Positions 42,701 to 51,158 of a stretch of DNA of 64,000 nucleotides are shown here, piece by piece. Position numbers and translations under genes: made by a program. The notes beneath the pieces were generated by a model. That model was not told the DNA's origin, made no database searches, and worked only from the letters and a program-made list of their open reading frames with translations. Positions within the stretch are counted from its first letter, which is position 1; each line of letters begins with the position of its first letter. Source of the stretch: IMCC45349 sp047219225 (GTDB taxonomy: Bacteria; Bacteroidota; Bacteroidia; Flavobacteriales; Flavobacteriaceae); the NCBI RefSeq assembly GCF_047219225.1, contig NZ_CP178208.1, positions 3,162,001-3,226,000 on the forward strand. The letters run 5' to 3'.

Positions 42701-45206
42701 CTCCTGTATTCCATAGATAATTATCGCCTCCATTAGCTGTTAAGGTTACACTTTCACCTTCAATAATACTTACATCTTCACCTGCATCTGCTATTGGTAA
42801 TGAGTTTACATTTACTATAACACTATCTGTAGATTCACAGTTATTTGAGGTTACAGTTACTGAATATTCTGTTATTGTATTTGGCGACACAGTTATACTT
42901 TGTGTAGTTGCTCCTGTGTTCCATACATAACTATCACCTCCATTGGCTGTTAATGTTACACTTTCACCTTCACAAATGGTTTGATCTTCTCCTGCTTCTG
43001 CTATTGGTAGAGAATTTACATTTACGATCACTGAATCTGTATCTGAACTGTTATTGATAGTTGCTGTAACTGTATATTCTGTAGTTGTGTTTGGTGATAC
43101 CGTTATACTTTGGGTAGTTGCTCCTGTATTCCACATATAACTATCACCTCCACTTGCTGTTAATATTACACTTTCGCCTTCACAAATAGTTTGGTCTTCT
43201 CCTGCATTAGCATCCACTGAATCATTAATTACAAATACAGTAACCTCATCAGTTGCTGTACATCCATTAGAAGTAGCAGTCACACTGTAAATAGTAGTTT
43301 CACTTGGACTAACAATAATACTTGCTGTAGTTGCTCCTGTATTCCATACATAACTATCACCTCCAGTTGCTACCAAAACAGTAAAATCTCCTAATTCAAT
43401 TGTTTTATCATTTCCAGCATTAACATAAGGTAATGGGTTAACAGTAACAATCACTTCATCTGTAGCACTACAATCATTTGCAGTTACAGTTACTGAATAG
43501 GTAGTTGTTGCAGTTGGACTTATTGTAATACTTTGAGTTGTTTCACCAGTACTCCATAAATAAGATTCACCACCACCATTAGCGGTAAGCACAGTACTTT
43601 CTCCTTGACAAATAGATAGGTTTTCACCAGCATTTGCTTCTGGCACTTCGTTTACAAAAACAGTTACCTCATCAGTAACAGAAAAACCGTTACTATCAAT
43701 TCCATTAACAGTATATGTAGTAGTAACTAAGGGAGATACTTCAACACTATTATCAGTAGATCCATTACTCCAAGTTACATTAGATCCTCCTTCTACACTA
43801 AGAATAATTGATTCACCCTCACAAATAGTTACATCTTGTCCTGCTGAGAAACCTAAACCTATTCCGTTTAAATACAGTTCAAGATTAGTATATCCTTCAT
43901 TATTCAAATCATTTCTATCCTCAACATTATTAATATTTAAATTATTTGCTATTTCCCAAACATCTGGCATACCATCATTATCAGTATCTACCAAAGGCGT
44001 ATTAGAATTATAAACAGGGTAACCGCCAACTTGTTCTTGAGTATCGATAATAGCTCCTGAAGTAGAGTTGTATTCATTTATTATTCGTGAATCTACTGGA
44101 TCTCTTAATGGTAAAATAGCTCCTGAGTTATTTAAAACATCATCAATCATATCAACCACAGAATCTTCAACTATACCAGAATCAACAGTAGGTGAAGGTT
44201 CTAAAAAAGGTAAAAAAGAACCATCTACAGGATCTAAAAAAGCATCTGTTGTATTACCACTAACATATACTTCTGTTTGAGAAGCATTATAACCAGCTTG
44301 AAATGTATAATCTGCTATATATTCAGAAGAAACAATATAATTACCATACTTATAATGGTTATTAATCATTGCAAAATGGTTAGCTGTAGAAATTAATGAT
44401 GAATACTTAAAATTATAAACAACATTATTTATCATTTCAAAACTACAACCTCCTTCAGATCTTATATGCCCTTCCCTATTATTAGAAAAGATATTTTTAA
44501 ACAAACTTACATTATCTGTATTCTCACTCATTCTAAATGCTAATGAGTTTGGTCCATTATCATTATGAGAATCATACAATGCTTCAGAAAACATACAATA
44601 TTGAAATGTTACATTGGTAACTCCATTACTAGGATTGTTATCCCCATAAATTTCAACTAATTCATCAATTGACCAACTTAAAGAACAGTGATCAAATATA
44701 ATATCTGATGTACCTCCTGTACTTCCATTAATAAGAATTGCTTGAGAGTCTGCACTATTAGTTCCAACTATATTACCAGTAGCATCTTTGTATCCATTAT
44801 CTCCTGTTCTAAATCTAATGTACCTAACAATTACGTCTGAAGCCTCAATTTGTAGTGCAGCGCCTTTAATACATATACCATCACCAGGAGCAGTTTGTCC
44901 TGCTATGGTAATTTCATCATTTACTATTTGTATATTCTCTGACAAGTCAATGATTCCACTAACTTCGAAGACAACCGTTCTTGCTCCTGAAGCTTCACAA
45001 GCTTCTCGCAAACTACCTGGACCATCATTATTTAAATTAGTTACTTTATAAACTACACCACCTCTACCTCCTTTTGAGTACTTCCCAAATCCTTCTGCAT
45101 TTGGAAAAGCTGGAGTTTGTGCATACACAACATGAATACCAATTAACAGCATGCATATTGGTGTTAATAAATAGCTAATTTTTTTCGCTAATGATTTAGT
45201 TCTCAT
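39774..45206 (-). CDS. Giant T9SS surface protein: pectate-lyase-like beta-helix plus 18 Ig/PKD-like repeats
   Basis: An 1810-residue secreted protein. Signal peptide 1-30 (ending VYAQ). Residues 33-400 are a right-handed beta-helix of the PL1 pectate lyase type: AFPNAEGFGKYSKGGRGG, GPGSLREACEASGARTVVFEVSG, IAGQTAPGDG and FDHCSLSWSIDE. A calcium-binding-like DTDNDGMPD loop (407-415) leads into 18 repeats of about 70 residues (454 to about 1720). The last 80 residues are a T9SS sorting domain. Repeats follow a cysteine rule and units 4-15 form a three-unit higher-order array. It probably acts on or binds acidic polysaccharide at the cell surface; substrate unproven. Confidence 0.85.
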   Translation of the reverse strand: MRTKSLAKKISYLLTPICMLLIGIHVVYAQTPAFPNAEGFGKYSKGGRGGVVYKVTNLNNDGPGSLREACEASGARTVVFEVSGIIDLSENIQIVNDEITIAGQTAPGDGICIKGAALQIEASDVIVRYIRFRTGDNGYKDATGNIVGTNSADSQAILINGSTGGTSDIIFDHCSLSWSIDELVEIYGDNNPSNGVTNVTFQYCMFSEALYDSHNDNGPNSLAFRMSENTDNVSLFKNIFSNNREGHIRSEGGCSFEMINNVVYNFKYSSLISTANHFAMINNHYKYGNYIVSSEYIADYTFQAGYNASQTEVYVSGNTTDAFLDPVDGSFLPFLEPSPTVDSGIVEDSVVDMIDDVLNNSGAILPLRDPVDSRIINEYNSTSGAIIDTQEQVGGYPVYNSNTPLVDTDNDGMPDVWEIANNLNINNVEDRNDLNNEGYTNLELYLNGIGLGFSAGQDVTICEGESIILSVEGGSNVTWSNGSTDNSVEVSPLVTTTYTVNGIDSNGFSVTDEVTVFVNEVPEANAGENLSICQGESTVLTANGGGESYLWSTGETTQSITISPTATTTYSVTVTANDCSATDEVIVTVNPLPYVNAGNDKTIELGDFTVLVATGGDSYVWNTGATTASIIVSPSETTIYSVTATSNGCTATDEVTVFVINDSVDANAGEDQTICEGESVILTASGGDSYMWNTGATTQSITVSPNTTTEYTVTATINNSSDTDSVIVNVNSLPIAEAGEDQTICEGESVTLTANGGDSYVWNTGATTQSITVSPNTITEYSVTVTSNNCESTDSVIVNVNSLPIADAGEDVSIIEGESVTLTANGGDNYLWNTGATTQSITVSPYATTMYSVTVTSNNCESTDSVVVTVNAIEVIADAGEDETICEGESVTLTANGGDSYVWNTGATTQSIMVSPNTTTEYTVTATINNSSDTDSVIVNVNSLPIAEAGEDQTICEGESVTLTANGGDSYVWNTGATTQSITVSPNTTTEYSVVVTSNNCESTDDVIVNVNPLPIADAGEDVSIVEGESVTLTANGGNSYVWNTGATTQSIIVSPNATTEYSVVVSSNSCESTDSVVVTVNTIEVIADAGEDQTICEGESVILTASGGDSYVWNTGATSQSITVSPDTTTEYTVTATINNSSDTDSVIVNVNPSPIVDAGEDQTICEGESVTLTANGGDSYVWNTGATMQSITVSPNTTTEYSVTVTSNNCESTDNVIVNVNPLPIADAGEDVSVIEGESVTLTANGGDSYVWNTGATTQSITVSPNATTEYSVVVTSNNCESTDSVVVIVNAIEVIADAGEDQTICEGESVTLIANGGDSYVWNTGATTQSITVSPNTTTEYTVTATINNSSDTDSVIVNVNPLPIADAGEDETICEGESVTLTGSGGDSYVWNTGATTQSITVSPNTTAEYSVTVTSNNCESTDNVIVNVNLLPIADAGEDVSIIEGESVTLTANGGDNYVWNTGATTQSIIVSPNATTEYSVVVSSNNCESTDSVVVTVTEDNISTVNANAGEDVSICEGESVTLTATGGDNYLWSTGAITQSITVSPIATSNYTVIVSNELDSDTDEVTVFVNPLPVVDVTNDVTILEGDYITLSASGADTYEWTNGATQPNIAVNPMETTTFGVLGMVNNCSDYKEVTVTVIETVTAYAGEDVYTCPGEEITLTAEGGENYLWSNGATTQSITVTPNQDITYTVIVSNELDSDADEISVFMDNCDEDIPQTYDYQYQVYLESEDFIVVKVSGLHSNSNISIHDVLGNLIHHEKIETNGGVLVLKKINISQFNSGIYLIRLEENGFQTTRRIIFP
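40050..43850 (-). repeat. Tandem Ig/PKD-like coding repeats with 633-bp higher-order period
   Basis: Eighteen units of about 211 bases. Between roughly 40695 and 43220, twelve units are ordered as four copies of a three-unit block: class A (TIC only, ends NNSSDTDS), class B (TIC and NNC), class C (VSI without Cys, NNC, ends IEV). Near-identical DNA makes this prone to recombination and assembly collapse. Confidence 0.9.
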
Positions 45207-45297
45207 CTATGGTTGGTTTGGGACAAAATGAATTACCCATAGTTGTTATATATCAAACTAAATGATTTTCACTTAATTAAGGCATAACACTTAGAAG

Positions 45298-45372
45298 ATT
45301 TTCGATAAAATGCGAACAAAAAGAAATCGTATTCTTACTTTTTTATGTATTTCAAAGAAATTTCATGCGTTT
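45298..45372 (-). promoter_or_regulatory. Upstream element shared by the two giant surface-protein genes, copy 1
   Basis: About 75 bases lying 95-165 bases before the 1810-residue gene align with 49732-49803 before its paralogue. Shared parts on the minus strand are AAAAAGTAAGAA and flanking ATCGAA-type sites. It lies in the 187-base gap between the two genes; nothing else was seen in that gap. Confidence 0.5.
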
Positions 45373-45393
45373 AATCGATAAAAATAATTTTAA

Positions 45394-48300
45394 TTATCTA
45401 AAAGCAATTCTTTTTGTAGTTGTCCTACCTTGTTCTTGAAGTGTCAATAAGTAAACACCATCACTATAAATTGAAGTATCTATTTGCTTAACCATTTGTA
45501 CTCCATTATTACTATCAAATAATTCATGGTAAATCATATTACCAATAATATCATGTATATAAAAATTAGAGTTATTTTGAAGACCTGAAACCTTAATGTT
45601 TAAAATATTAGGGTTCCCATTTTCTATATATACATTGAATGCAAAATCATTTGGAGTTTCTATTGGTAACTCTACTACAGAGCAATCTTCCATAAAAACA
45701 GATATCTCATCAGCATCAGAGTCTAATTCATTGGATACAATTACTGTATATGTTATATCTTGATTTGGAATAACAGTAATACTTTGTGTTGTAGCGCCAT
45801 TACTCCATAAGTAATTTTCTCCTCCTTCTGCTGTTAAAGTAATTTCTTCTCCAGGACATATATATACATCTTCTCCAGCATAAGCAGTCACTGTTTCTAC
45901 AACAGTCACTGTTACTTCTTTATAATCTGAACAACTATTTGTGATCCCTAAAACACCATATGTAGTTGATTCTATTGGACTAACAGCAATGTTTGGTTGT
46001 GTAGCTCCATTAGTCCATTCATAAGTATCTGCGCCACTAGCCGATAAGGTTACATAATCTCCTTCTAAAATAGTAACATCATTTGTAACATCTACAACTG
46101 GTAATGGATTTACAAAAACAGTTACTTCATCTGTATCTGAATCCAATTCGTTAGATACAATTACTGTATAATTTGAAGTTGCCATTGGGCTAACTGTAAT
46201 ACTTTGAGAGGTTGCCCCCGTGCTCCATAAGTAACTATCACCTCCAGTTGCTGTTAAGGTCACACTATCTCCTTCACACATTGCAACATCTTCTCCCGCG
46301 TTAGCATTTATTGCTTCATTTACTAACACTATAACACTGTCTGTATCTTCGCAGTTATTTGAGGTTACTGTTACTGAATACTCAGTAGTTACATTTGGTG
46401 ATACTATTATACTTTGGGTAGTTGCTCCTGTATTCCATACATAGCTATCACCTCCATTGGCTGTTAACGTTACACTTTCACCTTCAACAATACTTACATC
46501 TTCACCTGCATCTGCAATTGGTAATGAATTAACTGTTACCATAACAGTATCAGTATCTGAAATATTATTAATAGTTGCTGTAACTATATATTCTGTAGTT
46601 GCATTTGGAGATACTGTTATACTTTGAGTAGTTGCTCCTGTATTCCACACATAACTATCACCTCCATTGGCTGTTAAGGTTACACTTTCACCTTCACAAA
46701 TAGTTTCATCTTCTCCTGCATCTGCTATAACTTCTATTGTATTTACTGTTACAACTACACTATCTGTAGATTCACAGTTATTTGAGCTTACTGTTACTGA
46801 ATACTCTGTAGTATCATTTGGAGAAACTGTAATACTTTGCGTTGTAGCTCCTGTATTCCACACATAACTATCACCTCCATTGGCTGTTAAGGTTACACTT
46901 TCACCTTCAATAATACTTACATCTTCACCAGCATCTGCTATTGGTAATGGGTTTACATTTACGATCACTGAATCTGTATCTGAACTGTTATTAATAGTTG
47001 CTGTAACTGTATATTCTGTTGTTGTATTTGGTGATACGGTTATACTTTGCGTAGTTGCTCCTGTATTCCAGACATAACTATCACCTCCATTGGCTGTTAA
47101 GGTTACACTTTCGCCTTCACAAATAGTTTGATCTTCGCCAGCATTTGCTATAACTTCTATTGCATTTACTGTTACAATTACACTATCTGTAGATTCACAG
47201 TTATTTGAGCTTACTATTACTGAATACTCTGTAGTTGCATTTGGAGAAACCGTTATACTTTGGGAAGTTGCTCCTGTATTCCATACATAACTATCGCCTC
47301 CATTAGCTGTTAATATTACACTTTCTCCTTCAACAATACTTACATCTTCGCCTGCATCTGCTATTGATAATGGATTTACATTTACTATGACATCATCTGT
47401 AGATTCACAGTTATTCGATGTTACTACTACTGAATATTCTGTAGTTGTATTTGGAGACACTGTTATACTTTGCGTAGTTGCTCCTGTATCCCACACATAA
47501 CTATCGCCTCCATTGGCTGTTAACGTTATACTTTCACCTTCACAAATGGTTTGATCTTCTCCTGCTTCTGCTATTGGTAGGGAATTTACATTTACGATCA
47601 CTGAATCTGTATCTGAACTGTTATTGATAGTTGCTGTAACTGTATATTCTGTAGTTGTGTTTGGTGATACCGTTATACTTTGGGTAGTTGCTCCTGTATT
47701 CCACATATAACTATCACCTCCATTTGCTGTTAACGTTACACTTTCACCTTCACATATGGTTTGATCTTCGCCAGCATTTGCATTTACATCTTCATTTACT
47801 GTTACAACTACACTATCTGTAGACTCACAGTTATTTGAAGCTACTGTTACTGAATACTCTGTAGTTGCATTTGGTGATACGGTTATACTTTGCGTTGTTG
47901 CTCCTGTATTCCATACATAACTATCACCTCCATTGGCTGTTAACATTACATTTTCACCTTCAATAATACTTGTATCGTCACCTGCATCTGCTATTGGTAA
48001 TGGGTTTACATTCACTATGACATTATCTGTAGACTCACAATTATTTGAGATTACTGTTACTGTATATTCGGTTGTTGTATTTGGTGACACAGTTATACCT
48101 TGAGTTGTTGCTCCTGTATTCCATATATAACTATCACCTCCATTGGCTGTTAAGGTTACACTTTCACCTTCACATATAGTTTCATCTTCTCCTGCATTTG
48201 CATTTGGTAATGGGTTTACAAAAACAGTTACTTCATCCGACGTAATATTACCCTCACTATCAGTACCATTAACAGTATAAGTAGTAGTAATACTAGGATT

Positions 48301-49662
48301 AACCAAAATGCTGGGTGTATCTCCACCTGTACTCCAATCGTAAATTTGAGCTCCACTAGCAGTTAATGTAACACTTTCACCTTCGCAAATGGTTTGATCT
48401 AAACCAGCATTTACATTAGAAGCTCCTATTAATAAATTTCTAAAGTCTGCAACATATCCTTGAATAGGAACATTATTTGTTTGCCAATCTGAAGCAAACA
48501 TAACTCTACTCCCAGAAGGAGATGGACAAGCGTGTGTTTCGTTTAAGTATTCATCTAACACATTTCTAGTATGTGCAATTCTTTCTATTCTGGATCCATC
48601 AAGCTTAACAGCTATTATCTCTCTTAAATAAGGTCCATAATTTGTAGATTCTGAAGTTGAAGCAAATACCCAACCAGGTCTATTTAATGCTCTTGCCGAT
48701 GTATGTGGTGGCCAACCTCCTGTAGTTAACTCAGTAACTAAACCGTCAGATAACCTACGTTTTATTAGCTTTCCTTTATGAGGATTTGATTTAGAAACTC
48801 CAACTGCAACCTCTTCACCATTTACATCAGTTGCTAAGTCATAATGACTTGGCATTCCGTATTCATCCCAAAATCCAACTTGGGCTCCACTTGTAGTATA
48901 AACTTTTGTTCTATCTCCTCCAGAAGGATAAGTTCCTATTATAATTATATAATTTCCTAAAGAAGATATTGAAACGTGTCCTAAGCTATTTATATCAGAA
49001 ATATCAATATCTGGACCTTTAGTTTGATTAACTATATCCAACATAAACATTACCAATGTATTGTCAGAATCTCTAACAGCAGATACAGCAACTTTGGTTC
49101 CATCATCTGTAAAATTTCCTGTTCCTCCCATATCAACATCAGAATAGCCACTATAAGACATAATTTGAATGATTTCATCTGTGTGAACATTCCAAGTAAC
49201 TATTTCATCGTCTCTAATAATCCAAAATAAATCTGGATCGCTTCTATGCCATCTATGTTCATTACCACTTGGTAAATCTGCCTCTTTAATAACTTCATAA
49301 GTTTCTCCATCTAAAAATAAATCTGGACCAGAAGAACCTCCAAGGTTTCTATGCTTACCTAAGTATATCATAGATTCATCAGCATTCCATGGTTGTCTTG
49401 TAGAATAACCATGTCTAGCTGTGTTTCTCCAATTTTGTCCTGGTATATTTTGTATTGATGTACCAACATCACCAGTAATTCTTGTTATTGTAGTCCCAAA
49501 TGTTTGATCAACTATTGGTTGTAAATAAGCTGGCTTTGCTTGAGCTGGAGCTGGCCAAAAAAGTTCTAAACTTGTGTTTAAATTGTACTCTTGTGAATTA
49601 GATAAATTCACATTAAAAAAAGCAATAAAAAGTAGCAGCACACTATAAATTAGTCGTCGCAT
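45394..49662 (-). CDS. Giant T9SS surface protein: beta-propeller plus 13 Ig/PKD-like repeats
   Basis: A 1422-residue secreted paralogue of the neighbouring gene. Signal peptide 1-24 (ending SNSQ). Residues 30-412 look like a beta-propeller (repeating DPDLFWIIRDDEIVTWNV-type and DDGTKVAVSAVRD-type strands). It is vaguely like TolB or oligogalacturonate-lyase propellers, but no catalytic residues are assigned. Thirteen 70-residue repeats (413 to about 1325) match those of the neighbour, and the last three are nearly identical to its last three. A T9SS sorting domain ends the protein. Probable adhesin or polysaccharide-binding protein. Confidence 0.8.
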   Translation of the reverse strand: MRRLIYSVLLLFIAFFNVNLSNSQEYNLNTSLELFWPAPAQAKPAYLQPIVDQTFGTTITRITGDVGTSIQNIPGQNWRNTARHGYSTRQPWNADESMIYLGKHRNLGGSSGPDLFLDGETYEVIKEADLPSGNEHRWHRSDPDLFWIIRDDEIVTWNVHTDEIIQIMSYSGYSDVDMGGTGNFTDDGTKVAVSAVRDSDNTLVMFMLDIVNQTKGPDIDISDINSLGHVSISSLGNYIIIIGTYPSGGDRTKVYTTSGAQVGFWDEYGMPSHYDLATDVNGEEVAVGVSKSNPHKGKLIKRRLSDGLVTELTTGGWPPHTSARALNRPGWVFASTSESTNYGPYLREIIAVKLDGSRIERIAHTRNVLDEYLNETHACPSPSGSRVMFASDWQTNNVPIQGYVADFRNLLIGASNVNAGLDQTICEGESVTLTASGAQIYDWSTGGDTPSILVNPSITTTYTVNGTDSEGNITSDEVTVFVNPLPNANAGEDETICEGESVTLTANGGDSYIWNTGATTQGITVSPNTTTEYTVTVISNNCESTDNVIVNVNPLPIADAGDDTSIIEGENVMLTANGGDSYVWNTGATTQSITVSPNATTEYSVTVASNNCESTDSVVVTVNEDVNANAGEDQTICEGESVTLTANGGDSYMWNTGATTQSITVSPNTTTEYTVTATINNSSDTDSVIVNVNSLPIAEAGEDQTICEGESITLTANGGDSYVWDTGATTQSITVSPNTTTEYSVVVTSNNCESTDDVIVNVNPLSIADAGEDVSIVEGESVILTANGGDSYVWNTGATSQSITVSPNATTEYSVIVSSNNCESTDSVIVTVNAIEVIANAGEDQTICEGESVTLTANGGDSYVWNTGATTQSITVSPNTTTEYTVTATINNSSDTDSVIVNVNPLPIADAGEDVSIIEGESVTLTANGGDSYVWNTGATTQSITVSPNDTTEYSVTVSSNNCESTDSVVVTVNTIEVIADAGEDETICEGESVTLTANGGDSYVWNTGATTQSITVSPNATTEYIVTATINNISDTDTVMVTVNSLPIADAGEDVSIVEGESVTLTANGGDSYVWNTGATTQSIIVSPNVTTEYSVTVTSNNCEDTDSVIVLVNEAINANAGEDVAMCEGDSVTLTATGGDSYLWSTGATSQSITVSPMATSNYTVIVSNELDSDTDEVTVFVNPLPVVDVTNDVTILEGDYVTLSASGADTYEWTNGATQPNIAVSPIESTTYGVLGITNSCSDYKEVTVTVVETVTAYAGEDVYICPGEEITLTAEGGENYLWSNGATTQSITVIPNQDITYTVIVSNELDSDADEISVFMEDCSVVELPIETPNDFAFNVYIENGNPNILNIKVSGLQNNSNFYIHDIIGNMIYHELFDSNNGVQMVKQIDTSIYSDGVYLLTLQEQGRTTTKRIAFR
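45690..48426 (-). repeat. Tandem Ig/PKD-like coding repeats of the propeller protein
   Basis: Thirteen units of about 210 bases, highly similar to those of the neighbouring gene. The class order is A-B-C, A-B-C, A-C, A-C, then three conserved terminal units, so two blocks lack the middle class B unit. Confidence 0.88.
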
Positions 49663-49731
49663 AGGTTTTAATTTAGGGCAATTATTTGCTAATCAATAAA
49701 TTATTTTGATAGCAAGACATTAAATTCAAAT

Positions 49732-49813
49732 AAATTCGATGAAAGACAACACTAAAAGAGTATTTTTCTTACTTTTTGTGTCAGTTTATCGAATTTTAAC
49801 ACTATTTCGTCGA
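49732..49813. promoter_or_regulatory. Divergent control region: shared upstream element copy 2 and paired TCGA sites
   Basis: The 263-base gap between the propeller gene and the polysaccharide locus holds the second copy of the element seen at 45298-45372. It also holds TTATCGAATTTTA at 49786-49798. TCGA cores at 49789 and 49810 are 21 bases apart, the same spacing as at 56172 and 56193. No clear TAnnTTTG promoter was found apart from TAAGTTTG at 49921-49928, which overlaps the wzx start and may be chance. Confidence 0.45.
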
Positions 49814-49925
49814 TTAATTAAAGCAATTTGATTTATATACGTTATTAAGATGTATTTGGATTTTGAAAATTAAATTATTTAATAAAGCTTTATGCCTTAT
49901 TTAAAAATCCACCAACTTCGTAAGT

Positions 49926-51158
49926 TTGAAATTAAAAAAATACTATACCTTAATAGAGAATTTTATCTCTTTCTCACTTTTCAAAGTTATTGATGCTATT
50001 ATCCCATTAATCATCATACCATATTTAATAGGTGTTGTTGGCAAAGAAAATTATGGTATATACGCATTTGCATATGCCCTTGTTTTCTATCTCTTAAATA
50101 TAGTACAGTATGGATTTTCTTTATCAGCGGTAAGATTAATAGCGTTAAATAGAACAGATAAAGAAAAAATCAATAAAATATATAGCAGCGTTTTTACAAC
50201 TCAATTATATTTGGCAATAATAGTACTATTTATTTTATATAGCCTAATATTGTTAATAACTAAGTTTAATGTTAATAAAGAAGTCTATTATTACTTTAGT
50301 TTAATAATTATTGGAGAACTCTTATTCCCTATTTGGTTTTTTTTAGGAATGGAAAAAATGAGATTTATTACTGTAGTAAATCTTGTTTCTAAATCGTCGT
50401 TTGCTGTTTTAGTGTTCTTCTTAATTAAAGAGTCTTCAGATTATGTATATATTTCTCTATATCAAAGTATAGGTTTTCTAATTTCTGGTTTAATCGCACA
50501 GGTTTTTATTTTTAAATCGTTTAAAATCAAGCTACATATTGCCCCTTTAATTGAAGTGAAAAAATTATTAAAGGATGGTTTAAGTTCTTTTTTAACCTTA
50601 GTGACTCCTACAATTTACTCTAATACATCTATATTTTTAGTTGGTATTTTTGGATTGCCTCAACATGTAAGTTATATGGAAATTGGTTCTAAAGTTTCTG
50701 GAGCTTTTGGTGTATTAAATAAGGTATTAACACATGTTTTATATCCTTTTATAAATAGAAACAAAGGTGCTGTAAAAAAACTAAGGTATATCTTTTTAAT
50801 TGTTGGTGCTATACTATCACTATTAATGTATTTTACCTCTCAATTTTTAATTACGTTATGGCTTAATAGCCCTTCGGTTGAAATTGTAAATGTTGTAAAG
50901 TACTTAAGTTTAAGTCCATTTTTAGTTTCGGTTATATCTGCTTATGGTGTCAATGGCTTAATGGTTAATCATAAAGATAAATTATATTTAAAAGCAGTTG
51001 CTATAGGCTCTATAAGCGGATTTATTGCTTGTATGATACTTATCCCGAAATATTTTTATATTGGAGGTGCTATAGCTATAATTATCGCAAGAAGTATTAA
51101 AGCAATACTTTCATACTATTACAATACTAAAACAGAACAAAGATTAAATGAAGCTTAA
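49926..51158 (+). CDS. wzx: Polysaccharide flippase (Wzx-like, MATE/MOP superfamily)
   Basis: A 410-residue, roughly 12-helix membrane protein that should flip lipid-linked repeat units across the inner membrane. The N-terminal pattern SLFKVIDAIIPLIIIPYLIGVVGKENYGIYAFAYALVFYLLNIVQYGFSLSAVR is typical of Wzx. The TTG at 49926 is the only sensible start: the frame is closed by a stop at 49902-49904 and the first in-frame ATG comes 140 codons later. It overlaps the polymerase gene by 11 bases and leads an operon through 56112. Confidence 0.85.
   Translation: MKLKKYYTLIENFISFSLFKVIDAIIPLIIIPYLIGVVGKENYGIYAFAYALVFYLLNIVQYGFSLSAVRLIALNRTDKEKINKIYSSVFTTQLYLAIIVLFILYSLILLITKFNVNKEVYYYFSLIIIGELLFPIWFFLGMEKMRFITVVNLVSKSSFAVLVFFLIKESSDYVYISLYQSIGFLISGLIAQVFIFKSFKIKLHIAPLIEVKKLLKDGLSSFLTLVTPTIYSNTSIFLVGIFGLPQHVSYMEIGSKVSGAFGVLNKVLTHVLYPFINRNKGAVKKLRYIFLIVGAILSLLMYFTSQFLITLWLNSPSVEIVNVVKYLSLSPFLVSVISAYGVNGLMVNHKDKLYLKAVAIGSISGFIACMILIPKYFYIGGAIAIIIARSIKAILSYYYNTKTEQRLNEA

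Noticed and set aside
41467..42720. Several antisense frames of about 65 residues starting MAVKVTLSPS or MAVNVTLSPS, repeated along the surface-protein genes
   Set aside because: They are mirror frames of the Ig-like repeat units, recur with the repeat period and have no start signals of their own.
39774..49662. The repeat arrays as a CRISPR or other non-coding repeat
   Set aside because: The units stay in one long open frame, vary mainly at synonymous or conservative sites and fit an Ig/PKD-like fold.
49921..49928. TAAGTTTG as the promoter of the capsule operon
   Set aside because: It overlaps the wzx start codon and would start the transcript inside the gene; no alternative wzx start exists.
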